A program made the position numbers and the translations under genes. Source: Faecalibacterium prausnitzii (lineage in GTDB: Bacteria > Bacillota > Clostridia > Oscillospirales > Ruminococcaceae). From it: a DNA stretch of 64,000 nt. The number at the start of each line of letters is the position of its first letter. Within the stretch, counting starts at the first letter, position 1. The stretch is taken from positions 1-64,000 of the forward strand of contig SFDE01000012.1 of assembly GCA_004558805.1 (NCBI GenBank). The letters run 5' to 3'. Below are positions 40,838-50,130 of the stretch, one piece after another. Below the pieces are notes generated by a model. It was not told the DNA's origin. It did not search any database and saw nothing but the letters and a program-made list of their open reading frames with translations.

Positions 40838-41751
40838 GTATTCCGTGTACGGTACTGTGAGGGGGTGCAGCCGTAGCGGGCACGGAACACCCGGGCAAAA
40901 TAACTCATGTCCATAAAGCCGCACTCTGCCCCGATACGGCTGATGCTCCTATCGGTCTGCCCCAGCAAGGTAGCGGCGTGGCGGAGCCGATGCTGCTGGA
41001 GATATTCCTTGGGGGTAAGGTCCAGCATCCGGCGGAAGCACCGCAGACACTCGCTGACACTGATCGCCGCACTTGCTGCGATCTGCGCTGTGGTGATCTC
41101 TTCCTGCCGGTGTCCCCGCACAAAGTCCATCATCTGCTTGATCCGCTCTGCGTCCCGCAGCTCCTGCGCTGTGGGAGGCTGGGCGTGCTCCACGCAGTGC
41201 TCCTTCAGCAGGAACAAGATCCGGGAAAGCTCTGTCCTCACCTCAAATTCGTAGCCCGGCTGCTTTTCCTGCCAGAGTCGGACCACCTGCTCCACCCCAG
41301 TCAGCAGCTGCCGCTGCCACTCGGTTTCCCCCGGCAGCAGGATGCAGCGGCACTCCGGAGCACCCATCAGAGGGCTCAGATATTTCTGCCAGAACACACT
41401 GCCGCTGGCTCCCCCTACCACTGTGGGATGGAACAGCAGCGAAATATGCCGGACTGCCTCCGCCTCCGGTGCCTTTTGTGACATATGGGGCACCCCGGAA
41501 TTGACAAAAGCCCCCTGCCCGGTGTGGAGCCGGAAGGTCCTGCCGTCCACCGTCATTTCCTCTTCACCCTGGGCGATCAGGTCTATCTCAAACTCCGGAT
41601 GCCAGTGCCACGGCACATAAAGGCTGGTCCGTGCCCGGGTCTGTTGCTGGGCGCCCCAGATCTCCACCGGAAACTCCGGCGTGCCCACTGTCACCTGCTC
41701 CTGCCCGTCCGGTGCCACAACGATCTGCCAGACTCCGTTTTCATCCATCAT
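40831..41751 (-). CDS. AraC family regulator with cupin sensor domain
   Basis: A 306-residue regulator. The N-terminal cupin-like domain is at about 45-110 (YVPWHWHPEFEIDLIAQGEE, GQGAFVNSGVPHM), the usual sugar-sensing part. The C-terminal double helix-turn-helix is at about 210-300 (TTAQIAASAAISVSECLRCF, ISRIGAECGFMDMSYFARVF, then GCTPSQYRT). It faces away from galK-galT across 650 bp and may control them or the small gene at 41885; that is inference. ATG 41751 or 41748 both fit a GGGAG site. Confidence 0.88.
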   Translation of the reverse strand: MMDENGVWQIVVAPDGQEQVTVGTPEFPVEIWGAQQQTRARTSLYVPWHWHPEFEIDLIAQGEEEMTVDGRTFRLHTGQGAFVNSGVPHMSQKAPEAEAVRHISLLFHPTVVGGASGSVFWQKYLSPLMGAPECRCILLPGETEWQRQLLTGVEQVVRLWQEKQPGYEFEVRTELSRILFLLKEHCVEHAQPPTAQELRDAERIKQMMDFVRGHRQEEITTAQIAASAAISVSECLRCFRRMLDLTPKEYLQQHRLRHAATLLGQTDRSISRIGAECGFMDMSYFARVFRARYGCTPSQYRTRNTK

Positions 41752-41809
41752 GGCGATTTTCTCCCAGTATTCTCCCGAAATAATCCTAACTTTTTTCTAA
41801 TTCCGGTTA

Positions 41810-41815
41810 TATAAT
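41810..41815 (+). promoter_or_regulatory. -10 box upstream of the small gene at 41885
   Basis: TATAAT at 41810-41815 within TTATATAATAG. The -35 match 17 bp upstream (TAACTT) is poor, as in activator-dependent promoters. The position between the AraC gene and the small gene fits control by AraC. Confidence 0.5.
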
Positions 41816-41884
41816 AGCATTGCAGCCGAGATCTTGCAAGATAAACCGGTCCATTCCACTATAGAACGAAAGAAGGATCTCTGG

Positions 41885-42034
41885 ATGAAAAAACTGAAAC
41901 TGGCGGTCCTTGCCGCCCTGATCAATAACCTGCTGGTGCTGCTGGAAACAGAGGACAACTCCCTGTTCCACGGCTGCTACCTCTCCCTGCTGGAAGCTGC
42001 CCTTGTCAGAGAAGGGCAGCTGCTGGCAGATTGA
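41885..42034 (+). CDS. Small hypothetical protein
   Basis: A 49-residue frame, ATG 41885 with AAGGA seven bases upstream. It begins MKKLKLAVLAALINNLLVLL and continues ETEDNSLFHGCYLSLLEAAL. It is a hydrophobic-helix/acidic-turn/helix peptide without a clear signal cleavage site. It has its own TATAAT box upstream and a strong hairpin downstream, which supports expression. No family was recognised. Confidence 0.5.
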   Translation: MKKLKLAVLAALINNLLVLLETEDNSLFHGCYLSLLEAALVREGQLLAD

Positions 42035-42402
42035 CCCCCGCTCTCCTCCCTGCTTTTTTGCAGCACGCCCCCGCCGGATGCCGCCCGGCGGGGGCATTTG
42101 TCTGCAAGGGTGCAAATCTCCATCTCCGGTTTTGGTGCCTCTGCACAGGAGTTTGCCGCTTTTATTGTCGGTTTCCACAACGGTTTTTCCGTTTGTTTCT
42201 CTTTTTTATTTTATTTGTTGATTTACTCCGGGGATGGCTGTTCCGTGCTTTTTTGCAACTTTTCATTCCAATGCAACAATAACACATGGTTTTTTTCTGT
42301 GGAATCCTATATTATAGAGATAAGCAGCGGCGGTGGGTCCTCCTGTGGATGCACCGCCCGGTCCACGACCATCCCGACCATCTTCAAGAGGAGGCTTTTC
42401 CC
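42035..42402. other. galK upstream region
   Basis: This 368-bp gap has a GC-rich hairpin (GCCCCCGCCGG/CCGGCGGGGGC, 42067-42095), probably the terminator of the small gene. An AT-rich stretch at 42160-42330 follows. TTTGCA...TGCAA at 42251-42276 is an inverted repeat that could be an AraC-type operator. TATTAT near 42310 may be the galK -10 box; no good -35 was found. No gene was seen. Confidence 0.5.
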
Positions 42403-43689
42403 ATGATGAAAAACATTTCTGTCTGGAAGCAGGAGCTTGCCGACGGCGTCCACGCCAGCCGACTCGCCTACCTTTACTGCTGCACCGCTGCCGAGACTGC
42501 AGCACAGGCAGCACGTTACAGCGCCCTGCTGGAGGGGCTGGAGAACACCTTTGGTGCCCACACCGAGGCTGCCCTGTACAGCGCACCGGGTCGCACCGAG
42601 ATCGGCGGCAACCACACCGACCATCAGCACGGACGGGTCATTGCCGGCAGCGTAAACATTGACATGATCGCTGCAGCAGCTCCCAACAGCCTGAATCAGC
42701 TGCGGGTCCAGAGCGAGGGCTACGACCTGTGTGTCATCGACCTTGCAGACCTTGCCCCCCGCAAGGAGGAGGAGAACACCACCATGTCCCTGCTGCGGGG
42801 CGAGTGTGAGGCATTCCGTCAGCGGGGCGCAAAGCTGTCCGGTCTGGATGTGTATATTTCTTCCAACGTGCCCAAGGGCAGCGGCGTTTCCTCTTCTGCC
42901 GCCTTTGAGGTGCTCATCGGCGTTGTGCTGAACGACTGCTTCATGACCGAGAAGGTCTCCCCCATCGAGATTGCACAGATCGGTCAGTGGGCAGAAAACG
43001 TCTACTTTGGCAAGCCCTGCGGTCTCATGGACCAGATGGCTTCCAGCGTGGGCAATATCATCACCATCGATTTTGCCGACCCCGCCCACCCCGATGTGGA
43101 GCCGGTGCGGGTGGACTTTTCCAAGGCAGGTCTGGCACTGTGCATTCTGGATTCCGGCGCAGACCATGCAGACCTTACCGACGAATATGCCGCCATTCCG
43201 GCAGATTGCCGTGCCGTTGCTGCTGTCTGCGGCGGTGAGGTGCTGCGGCAGGTGCCCTTTGACACCTTCCTGGCAAAGCTGCCGGAGTGCCGCAAGCAGT
43301 GCGGCGACCGTGCGGTGCTCCGTGCCTTCCACTTCTACGCCGACAACGACCGGGTGCCTGCTCAGGTGGCGGCACTGCGGAACGTGGATTTTGACAGCTT
43401 CCTGCGGCTGGTAAACGATTCCGGCAACAGCAGCTGGGAATACCTGCAGAACGTGATCCCCGCCGGCTACAAGGAGCATCAGGAAGTGGCAGTGACCATC
43501 GCCGCCGCAAAGCACTTCCTGGGCGGAAAGGGCGCTGTCCGGGTCCACGGCGGCGGTTTTGCCGGCACCGTGCAGGCTTTTGTGCCGCTGGATCTGCTGG
43601 ATGAGTTCAAGGCAAATATGGAGGCGATCCTGGGCAAGGGTCATTGCCACGTGCTCAGCATTCGTCCGGAAGGAGGCGCTGTCCTGTGA
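42403..43689 (+). CDS. galK: Galactokinase
   Basis: A 428-residue GHMP kinase that phosphorylates galactose at C1. The galactokinase signature GRTEIGGNHTDHQHG is at about 66-80, the GHMP ATP loop PKGSGVSSSAA at about 163-173, and motif 3 VHGGGFAGTV near the C-terminus. GAGGAGG lies eight bases before ATG 42403. It is somewhat longer than E. coli GalK (382) because of an N-terminal extension of about 35 residues. Its stop overlaps the galT start. Confidence 0.94.
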   Translation: MMKNISVWKQELADGVHASRLAYLYCCTAAETAAQAARYSALLEGLENTFGAHTEAALYSAPGRTEIGGNHTDHQHGRVIAGSVNIDMIAAAAPNSLNQLRVQSEGYDLCVIDLADLAPRKEEENTTMSLLRGECEAFRQRGAKLSGLDVYISSNVPKGSGVSSSAAFEVLIGVVLNDCFMTEKVSPIEIAQIGQWAENVYFGKPCGLMDQMASSVGNIITIDFADPAHPDVEPVRVDFSKAGLALCILDSGADHADLTDEYAAIPADCRAVAAVCGGEVLRQVPFDTFLAKLPECRKQCGDRAVLRAFHFYADNDRVPAQVAALRNVDFDSFLRLVNDSGNSSWEYLQNVIPAGYKEHQEVAVTIAAAKHFLGGKGAVRVHGGGFAGTVQAFVPLDLLDEFKANMEAILGKGHCHVLSIRPEGGAVL

Positions 43690-45185
43690 TCTCTACTGCC
43701 ATTCAGCAACTCGTGAACTACGGGCTGGACACCGGTCTGATCCTGCCCGATGACGAGATCTATATCCGCAACCAGCTGCTCATGACCATGGGTCTGGACG
43801 ATTTTACCGCCCCGGAGGGGGAGGTGTGCTACACCGATCTGGAAAGCATCCTGACCACTCTGGTGGACGATGCCGTAGCACGGGGCGTCTGCGACGACAA
43901 CTCCACCGCCCGGGACCTCTTTGACACCAAGCTCATGGGCGTGCTGACCCCCCGCCCCAGCATCGTCCGTGCCAACTTTGAGGAGCGCTACGAGAACGAG
44001 GGTCCCCAGGCTGCCACCGACTGGTTCTACCGGTTCAGTCAGGATACCGACTACATCCGCCGCTACCGCATCAAGCGGGACCTGAAGTGGGTCACTCGCA
44101 CCGCCTACGGGGATCTGGATATCACCATCAACCTTTCCAAGCCGGAAAAGGACCCCAAGGCGATCGCCGCCGCAAAGCTTGCCCCCCAGAGCGCCTACCC
44201 AAAGTGCCAGCTCTGCCCGGAAAATGAGGGCTACGCCGGACGGATGAACCATCCCGCCCGGGAGAACCACCGGATCATCCCCCTGACCATCAACGACAGT
44301 GCATGGAACCTGCAGTACAGCCCCTATGTGTACTACAACGAGCACTGCATCGTGTTCAACAACCAGCACACCCCCATGAAGATCGAGCGTGCCACCTTCC
44401 GCAAGCTGCTGGACTTTGTGGGTCTGTTCCCCCACTACTTTGTGGGCAGCAACGCCGATCTGCCCATCGTAGGCGGCAGCATCCTGAGCCACGACCATTT
44501 CCAGGGCGGTCACTACGAATTCGCCATGGCAAAGGCACCGGTGGAAAAGCAGTGGGTGTTCCCCGGCTTTGAGGATGTGGAGGCAGGCATCGTCCACTGG
44601 CCCATGAGCTGCATCCGCCTCACCAGCGAAAACGACGACCGTCTGGTGGAGCTGGCGGACAAGATCCTCACCGCATGGCGGGGCTACAGCGACGAGAGCT
44701 GCTTTGTGTTTGCACAGACCGACGGCGAGCCCCACAACACCATCACCCCCATCGCCCGGATGCGGGATGGCAAGTACCAGCTGGACCTGGTGCTGCGGAA
44801 CAACATCACCACCCCGGAGCATCCGCTGGGCGTGTTCCACCCCCACGCAAAGCTCCACCACATCAAGAAAGAGAACATCGGTCTTATCGAGGTCATGGGT
44901 CTTGCGGTGCTGCCCAGCCGCCTGAAGCAGGAGCTGTTCGACCTTGCAGATGCGCTGGTGGCACACCTGCCCACCGCAGAGTACCCCGAAGCCCTGCAGA
45001 AGCACGCCGAGTGGGCTGAGGAGATCCTTGCAAAGTACCCGGAGCTGAACGCCGACAACGTTCACCTGATCCTGCAGGACGAAGTGGGTCATGTGTTTGC
45101 GCAGGTCCTTACCGATGCCGGCGTCTACAAGCTGGACGAGGCGGGACGTGCAGGCTTTGTCCGCTTCCTGGAGAGCGTAAAGTAA
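43686..45185 (+). CDS. galT: UDP-glucose-hexose-1-phosphate uridylyltransferase, class II
   Basis: A 499-residue enzyme exchanging galactose 1-phosphate for glucose 1-phosphate on UDP. It is the Firmicutes class II GalT, unrelated in length and motifs to the E. coli form: KCQLCPENEGYAGRMNHPAR, SILSHDHFQGGHYEFAMAKA and HPHAKLHHIKKENIGLIEVM are typical. The start is GTG 43686, overlapping the galK stop (GTGA), with GAAGGAGG upstream. Together with galK it forms the Leloir pathway core; galE and galM are elsewhere. Confidence 0.94.
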   Translation: MISTAIQQLVNYGLDTGLILPDDEIYIRNQLLMTMGLDDFTAPEGEVCYTDLESILTTLVDDAVARGVCDDNSTARDLFDTKLMGVLTPRPSIVRANFEERYENEGPQAATDWFYRFSQDTDYIRRYRIKRDLKWVTRTAYGDLDITINLSKPEKDPKAIAAAKLAPQSAYPKCQLCPENEGYAGRMNHPARENHRIIPLTINDSAWNLQYSPYVYYNEHCIVFNNQHTPMKIERATFRKLLDFVGLFPHYFVGSNADLPIVGGSILSHDHFQGGHYEFAMAKAPVEKQWVFPGFEDVEAGIVHWPMSCIRLTSENDDRLVELADKILTAWRGYSDESCFVFAQTDGEPHNTITPIARMRDGKYQLDLVLRNNITTPEHPLGVFHPHAKLHHIKKENIGLIEVMGLAVLPSRLKQELFDLADALVAHLPTAEYPEALQKHAEWAEEILAKYPELNADNVHLILQDEVGHVFAQVLTDAGVYKLDEAGRAGFVRFLESVK

Positions 45186-45207
45186 CGAAAACAAACTGGT
45201 TTTATCA

Positions 45208-45242
45208 CAAAACCCGTCAGCAGAGCCTGCTGGCGGGTTTTG
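45208..45242 (+). terminator. Terminator of galK-galT
   Basis: The stem AAAACCCG.CAGCA/TGCTG.CGGGTTTT is followed by TGTTG. Confidence 0.82.
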
Positions 45243-45275
45243 TTGAAACGACGGAGAGATCTCGGGAGGGTCCGT

Positions 45276-46049
45276 ATGTCTTATACTTTGGAAGTATGCG
45301 TAGACAGCACCGCCAGTGCCCTTGCGGCAAAGCGGGGCGGTGCAAGCCGGTTGGAGCTTTGCGCCGACCTTATCATCGGGGGCACCACCCCCAGTCTTGC
45401 CCTTTTGCAGCAGGTAAAGGCAGAGACCGGTCTGCCGGTGCGGGTGCTGCTGCGTCCCCGGTTTGGAGATTTTTGCTACGACCACTACGAGCTGGCACAG
45501 ATGGAGCAGTGTGCCGCCCAGCTGGTGGCAGCCGGGGCAGACGGCATCGTCACCGGCGTGCTGACCGCCGATGGCGCACTGGACGCAGACGCCCTGCGTC
45601 CCCTCTACGCCGCCGCCCGGCAGGCGGCACAGCAGGCGCACCGCCCGGTGGACTGCACCCTGCACCGTGCCTTTGACCTGTGCCGGGACCCCTTTGCCGC
45701 TCTGGACACCGCCCGGGCACTGGGGCTTTCCACCATCCTCACCAGCGGGCAGGCGGCAAGCGCCCCTGCCGGGGCAGAGCTGCTGGGGCAGCTGGTAGCT
45801 GCCGCCGGAGATCGGCTGGAGATCCTTGTGGGGGCAGGGGTCACAGCGCAGAACATCCCTGCCCTTGCCGCCCGGACCGGTGCCCACGCCTTTCACCTTT
45901 CCGGCAAAAAGGTGCTGGACAGCCGGATGACCTTCCGCCGGGAGGGGGTGCCCATGGGTCTGCCGGGCTTCTCGGAATACGACCTGTGGCAGACCGATGA
46001 GGCAAACATCCGTGCCGCCCGGACAGCACTGGACGCATTGGAACGGTAA
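45276..46049 (+). CDS. cutC: CutC family protein
   Basis: A 257-residue TIM-barrel protein. The family motifs LEVCVDSTASALAAKRGGAS, RLELCADLIIGGTTPS, VRVLLRPRFGDFCYDHYE, RAFD and SGQAASA are present. CutC was first linked to copper tolerance, but its reaction is not established. The start is ATG 45276 with GGGAGGG; an upstream extension is open but unsupported. It lies 90 bp after galT and has its own terminator, so cotranscription is uncertain. Confidence 0.9.
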   Translation: MSYTLEVCVDSTASALAAKRGGASRLELCADLIIGGTTPSLALLQQVKAETGLPVRVLLRPRFGDFCYDHYELAQMEQCAAQLVAAGADGIVTGVLTADGALDADALRPLYAAARQAAQQAHRPVDCTLHRAFDLCRDPFAALDTARALGLSTILTSGQAASAPAGAELLGQLVAAAGDRLEILVGAGVTAQNIPALAARTGAHAFHLSGKKVLDSRMTFRREGVPMGLPGFSEYDLWQTDEANIRAARTALDALER

Positions 46050-46073
46050 AACCAAGACCTCAGTCAAAAAATA

Positions 46074-46139
46074 AACGCATCTGCAGCTTTTTCCGGATCT
46101 TCCATAGAAACCGGAAAAGTGTGTTGCAGATGCGTTTTT
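46074..46139. terminator. Bidirectional terminator between cutC and the U32 operon
   Basis: The stem AAACGCATCTGCA with its complement TGCAGATGCGTTT, with an inner TCCGG/CCGGA, has A/T-runs on both sides and lies between convergent genes. Confidence 0.85.
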
Positions 46140-46175
46140 GTTTTAGGAGATATCAGGTCTCTCGAGCCGAGGTCC

Positions 46176-47399
46176 TTACACCGTCTTGCGCCGCAGCAGG
46201 CTCATGGGAGGCAGCTCCGGGGTGGGGATGGTGTATTTTTCCATGGCGTGGGGGGTGCTTTCCACCTGCTCCCCTGCCTCGTTTTTGATCCATGCAGGGG
46301 TCAGCGGGATGCTGCGTCCGTCGGGGCACAGCGCTTCCAGCTGGTCCCCCAGCGTCCACTTGCCCCGCTGCTGGCAGGAGGCGACGCCGTCATTCCAGCT
46401 TTCCACCGTGCCCACAAACTCCCAATCCCGGATGTAGGTGGCGCTGTCGGTGGTCTGCCGTGCCTGCTGGGCGCCAAAGTAGAAGCCCGGGGAATAGTGG
46501 CGGTGGCTGGTGCGTGCCAGCTCCTCGTACACGGCGGCGGGCAGCTCAAAGTTGTCGTTGGCAGGGTCTGCCAGATAGGCGTCCAGCGCCTTGCGGTATG
46601 CCGCCGTGACGCTTGCCACATAGTAGAAGGTCTTGGCACGCCCCTCGATCTTCAGGCTGTCTACGCCTGCCTTGCAGATCAGGTCGATGAAGGGGGCGGT
46701 ACACAGGTCGTTGGCGTTGAGGATGTAGCTGCCGTTTTCGTTTTCCCCGATTTCGTACAGCTGCCCGGGACGGGTCTCCTCGCTGAGGTAATATTTCCAG
46801 CGGCAGGGCTGGGCACACTGACCCCGGTTGGAGTCCCGCCCGGTCATGTAGGTGGACAGCAGACACCGTCCGGAGACGCTCATGCACATGGCACCGTGGA
46901 CAAATGCCTCAATCTCCAGCTCCGGCGGGGTCTTGTCCCGGATGACGGCAATGTCCTGCAGGGACAGCTCCCGTGCCAGCACCACCCGCTTTGCGCCCAT
47001 CTTGTATGCGGCATTTGCCGCTGCCCAGTTGGTGATGCCGGTCTGGGTGGACATGTGGACCTCGATCTCCGGGGCAAAGGTCTTGCAGGCATCCAGCACT
47101 CCCAGATCCGCCACGATAAAGGCATCCACGCCCGCCTTTGCAGCGGTGCGGATCGCCTCCGGCAGACGGTCTGCCTCCTCGTTGGTGGGCAGGGTGTTCA
47201 TGGTCAGGTAGACCTTCCGTCCACGGGCATGGGCGTAGATGACCCCCTCTTCCAGCTGCTCCGGGGTAAAGTTTGCCGGTGCAGAGCGCATACCGAACTC
47301 CGGCAGACCGCAGTACACGGCGTCCGCCCCATAGTTGATGGCGTAGCGCAGGCGTTCCAGATCGCCTGCCGGAGCAAGCAGTTCCGGGATTTGAAGCAT
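46176..47399 (-). CDS. U32 family peptidase-like protein (TrhP/YegQ type)
   Basis: A 407-residue cytosolic protein. The U32 signature is in EAFVHGAMCMSVSGRCLLST, and the Cys in CMSVSGRC and GQCAQPCRW are likely Fe-S ligands. The start PELLAPAGDLERLRYAINYG and the GADAVYCGL strand mark the TIM-like N-domain. E. coli homologues (TrhP/YegQ) take part in 5-hydroxyuridine formation at tRNA position 34, using prephenate; a collagenase role is an old label. It is the last gene of the pcrA-thyX-tmk operon. Confidence 0.88.
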   Translation of the reverse strand: MLQIPELLAPAGDLERLRYAINYGADAVYCGLPEFGMRSAPANFTPEQLEEGVIYAHARGRKVYLTMNTLPTNEEADRLPEAIRTAAKAGVDAFIVADLGVLDACKTFAPEIEVHMSTQTGITNWAAANAAYKMGAKRVVLARELSLQDIAVIRDKTPPELEIEAFVHGAMCMSVSGRCLLSTYMTGRDSNRGQCAQPCRWKYYLSEETRPGQLYEIGENENGSYILNANDLCTAPFIDLICKAGVDSLKIEGRAKTFYYVASVTAAYRKALDAYLADPANDNFELPAAVYEELARTSHRHYSPGFYFGAQQARQTTDSATYIRDWEFVGTVESWNDGVASCQQRGKWTLGDQLEALCPDGRSIPLTPAWIKNEAGEQVESTPHAMEKYTIPTPELPPMSLLRRKTV

Positions 47400-47438
47400 A
47401 ATTCTATAGTCCTTTCCCGCCTTTTTGGCGGCAGTATG

Positions 47439-48599
47439 TTATTTTGTCGCAGATTCTGAACTTGCATCCATGCTGCGGTTCACCGCTGCCGCCGTCCGGC
47501 AGTTGGCGTTGTGCTCACCGAGAGTGTGAGCATAGTAGTAGTTGCCCTTCCGGTCGGTGACAAAGAAATAGGCATCCTTTGCCTCCTCATCGGGTTGGGG
47601 ATCCAGTGCGGCACGGATGGCTGCAATGCCGGGGTTGGAGATGGGTCCTGCCGGCAGACCGGTACAGCTGTAGGTGTCGTATGCCGCAAGGATGTTGGCG
47701 GGGATCTTATCCCAGCCGCCGTAGTAGGGCGCCACCCAGTTCCACAGGTAGTTGTTGTCGGCATCGCTCTGGATGTGGCTGGAGGTGTTGCTCTGGAGCC
47801 GGGGATAGGGCGACCCCTCTGCCAGCCGGTTGCGGAACACCTGCGCCACGTTGGAGTCCTGAGCGTTGCCTGCCTCCTCCTGTACAAAGGAGGCAAGGGT
47901 GATGAGCTGGGGCAGGGTCATATCCTGCTCTTCCAGCTCCTTATACATTTCCGGAGTGATCCGGGCATCAAACTGTGCGTAGAAGGTGGCAACATAATTG
48001 TGCACCGTATCGCCCTTTAAGAACTCGTAGGTCTCCGGGAAGAGATAGCCCTCGCACTTCATGAACCGGTCCGGTGCCTCTTTGTCCTCCGGCAGGTACT
48101 GCCAGAAGGCAAACTGGCTGAAGTCCCCTTGGTTTGCCTCCTGCAAAAAGTCCTGTGCGCTGCACAGCCCTGCTTCTTCCATCTTCCGGGCAATGGCAAT
48201 GGCGGTGGTGCCCTCCGGGATGGTGACCCGCACCGACTCCGCCTTAGCGTACTGGGACAGCTGGGTGATGAGCTGGCTGTAGGAGACGTTGCATTCCAGG
48301 GTAAAATCCCCGTACTGCAGCTTTTTGGCTGCTCCCTGCTGCCCCACATACCAGCGGAACAGGTAGGCAGAGCGGATGACCCCCGCCTCCTTGAGCCGGT
48401 TGGCAATGGAGGCAACCCCGCTGCCCTGAGGGATGGAGACGGTGACAGTGGTCTCCTGTTTGCGGGTGCTGCCCCGGATCTCGCCTTTTGCCCAGAGCAC
48501 TGCCCCGCCTGCCGCCAGCAGGATCACCAGCAGCAGCGCCAGCAAGATCTTCCATACACCGCCCTTTTTGCGGGCGGTGTGGGTATTTTTGTGTGCCAT
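47439..48599 (-). CDS. mltG: Endolytic transglycosylase MltG
   Basis: A 386-residue membrane-anchored enzyme that cuts nascent peptidoglycan strands. TM at about 18-38 (ILLALLLVILLAAGGAVLWA), a LysM-like small domain, then the YceG domain with EGYLFPETYEF and the catalytic Glu in ASFVQEEAGNAQ; NRLAEGSPYPRLQSNTS and the PYYGGWDKIPANIL region are typical. ATG 48599 has AAAGGAG at good spacing; GTG 48605 is too close. Starts 16 bp after the GNAT gene. Confidence 0.93.
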   Translation of the reverse strand: MAHKNTHTARKKGGVWKILLALLLVILLAAGGAVLWAKGEIRGSTRKQETTVTVSIPQGSGVASIANRLKEAGVIRSAYLFRWYVGQQGAAKKLQYGDFTLECNVSYSQLITQLSQYAKAESVRVTIPEGTTAIAIARKMEEAGLCSAQDFLQEANQGDFSQFAFWQYLPEDKEAPDRFMKCEGYLFPETYEFLKGDTVHNYVATFYAQFDARITPEMYKELEEQDMTLPQLITLASFVQEEAGNAQDSNVAQVFRNRLAEGSPYPRLQSNTSSHIQSDADNNYLWNWVAPYYGGWDKIPANILAAYDTYSCTGLPAGPISNPGIAAIRAALDPQPDEEAKDAYFFVTDRKGNYYYAHTLGEHNANCRTAAAVNRSMDASSESATK

Positions 48600-48615
48600 A
48601 CGCACTCCTTTTCTC

Positions 48616-49431
48616 TCAGCTTTCCAGCATCAGCCGCATATAGCTTTCGGAAACATCAAAGGGTTCGCCGTCAAAGCGGATCATGCCGTAATCCTGCCGG
48701 GTGCCCTCCCCCAGAAACAGGGTCTGGGCGGCTCCCACGGTGATGACAGCCTTTTCCACGATGACCTCTTTTTCCCGGGCGGCTTCCATAAGCTTTTCGG
48801 CGCTGCGGTCGTCCTCTGCCATCATCTCCACGAAATAGAGGGTGTCCTCCTTGCGGAAATAGATGCCGTAGCCCTGCTCGCTGGAAACGATGGTGGCACC
48901 CCGGGAATACAGGTCCCCCAGCACCACCGCCATGCGGTCCGGGCTCAGCTGCACCGTATCGCTCCAGAAGCGCTGCCGCAGCTCACAGAGCTTTTTGGCG
49001 GTGACCGAGTCAAAATCCGCCTGACTCCACAGATTGCGGTCCACCTCCCGGGACAGGCAGCGGAGAGCAAAGGCACGGGCAAAGCCCTTATCCTGCAGCA
49101 GCGCCGCCTGCTCTGCGCCGGTGGGCACCGCCACGGTAAAACCGGCACCCCGCAGTTTCTGCTGGGCGCAGAGGTAGTCCAGCAGACCGGCAAGGATCAG
49201 GCTGCCCTGTCCGCACAAACCGTACAGGTAACTGCCAGTGCGTCCCTGCAGGGTCACCGGCACTGCCAGCGCCACCGCAACGATCTCATCGTTTTCCTCT
49301 GCCACGTAGACGTTTTGCTCTCCGGCAAAGCGCTCCACCGCATTCCTTGCAAATTCTTCGGTATCTCCCCGCTGGCTCTGCCACAGTGCCAGCACTGCCG
49401 CCTGATCCGACGGCTGCATCAAACGATACAT
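48616..49431 (-). CDS. GNAT family acetyltransferase-like protein
   Basis: A 271-residue protein with an N-terminal GNAT-like domain (about 1-135: MYRLMQPSDQAAVLALWQSQ, then YLYGLCGQGSLILAGLLDYL, which is a degenerate acetyl-CoA loop) and a second, more diverged half that may be another GNAT fold. The substrate is unknown. It is cotranscribed with tmk and mltG. GGAGG lies 12 bases upstream. Confidence 0.78.
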   Translation of the reverse strand: MYRLMQPSDQAAVLALWQSQRGDTEEFARNAVERFAGEQNVYVAEENDEIVAVALAVPVTLQGRTGSYLYGLCGQGSLILAGLLDYLCAQQKLRGAGFTVAVPTGAEQAALLQDKGFARAFALRCLSREVDRNLWSQADFDSVTAKKLCELRQRFWSDTVQLSPDRMAVVLGDLYSRGATIVSSEQGYGIYFRKEDTLYFVEMMAEDDRSAEKLMEAAREKEVIVEKAVITVGAAQTLFLGEGTRQDYGMIRFDGEPFDVSESYMRLMLES

Positions 49432-49458
49432 CTTTCAGGATGCCTCCTTTTTGTCTGT

Positions 49459-50130
49459 TTATCCAAGGATCTCCTGCGCCAGCGCCTGCACCCGGGTCTG
49501 GATCTCCTGAATACTGCGCATCTGCCCGTCCTTAGTGCAGTGCACGGTCTGCCAGCCCAGATAGGCGGCGCAGAACTCTGCAGCACGGCGGCTCCGCGCC
49601 AGATACTCGGTATCTTTTTCGTGGACGTCCTTTTTGCTCTCGTCCCCGTGGTAGCGCCCGGTCATAAGCTTCTGGCTCACGGCGGGGTCCACCTGCAGGT
49701 AGATCACCCGGTCCGGGGCAGGCAGACCCAGCAGCCGGAACTCGTAGTCAAACAGCCAGTGCAGGTATTCCTCCCACTGTTCCGGCGGCAGCTTGGAGCA
49801 CTGATGCACGGCGTTGGAGGTGGTGTAGCGGTCCGCAATGACCACCCCGCCCTGCTCATAAAACCGTCCCCAGCTGGTCTTGTAGCTGGCATAACGGTCC
49901 ACCGCATAAAAGCTGGATGCCGCATAGGCGTTTACATCGTCGGGTCGGTCCCCGAACTGCCCTGCAAGGTACATCTTTACCAATGCGCTGGAATCGCTGG
50001 CGTAATCCGGGAAGGTGATCTCCTTTACCGGCAGACCCTGCCGGGCAAGATGCTCTGCCAGCAGCTTTGCCTGGGTCGCCTTGCCGCTGCCGTCCAAGCC
50101 TTCCAGCACGATCAGTTTTCCGTCCTTCAT
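49459..50130 (-). CDS. tmk: Thymidylate kinase
   Basis: A 223-residue kinase phosphorylating dTMP to dTDP. The P-loop is EGLDGSGKATQ (about residues 10-20), the DR(Y/H) motif is IADRYTTSN, and the LID is around ESKKDVHEKDTEYL. ATG 50130 overlaps the thyX stop (ATGA), so dTMP made by ThyX and its kinase are coupled. Slightly longer than E. coli Tmk, with an Ala in place of the second P-loop Ser. Confidence 0.92.
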   Translation of the reverse strand: MKDGKLIVLEGLDGSGKATQAKLLAEHLARQGLPVKEITFPDYASDSSALVKMYLAGQFGDRPDDVNAYAASSFYAVDRYASYKTSWGRFYEQGGVVIADRYTTSNAVHQCSKLPPEQWEEYLHWLFDYEFRLLGLPAPDRVIYLQVDPAVSQKLMTGRYHGDESKKDVHEKDTEYLARSRRAAEFCAAYLGWQTVHCTKDGQMRSIQEIQTRVQALAQEILG

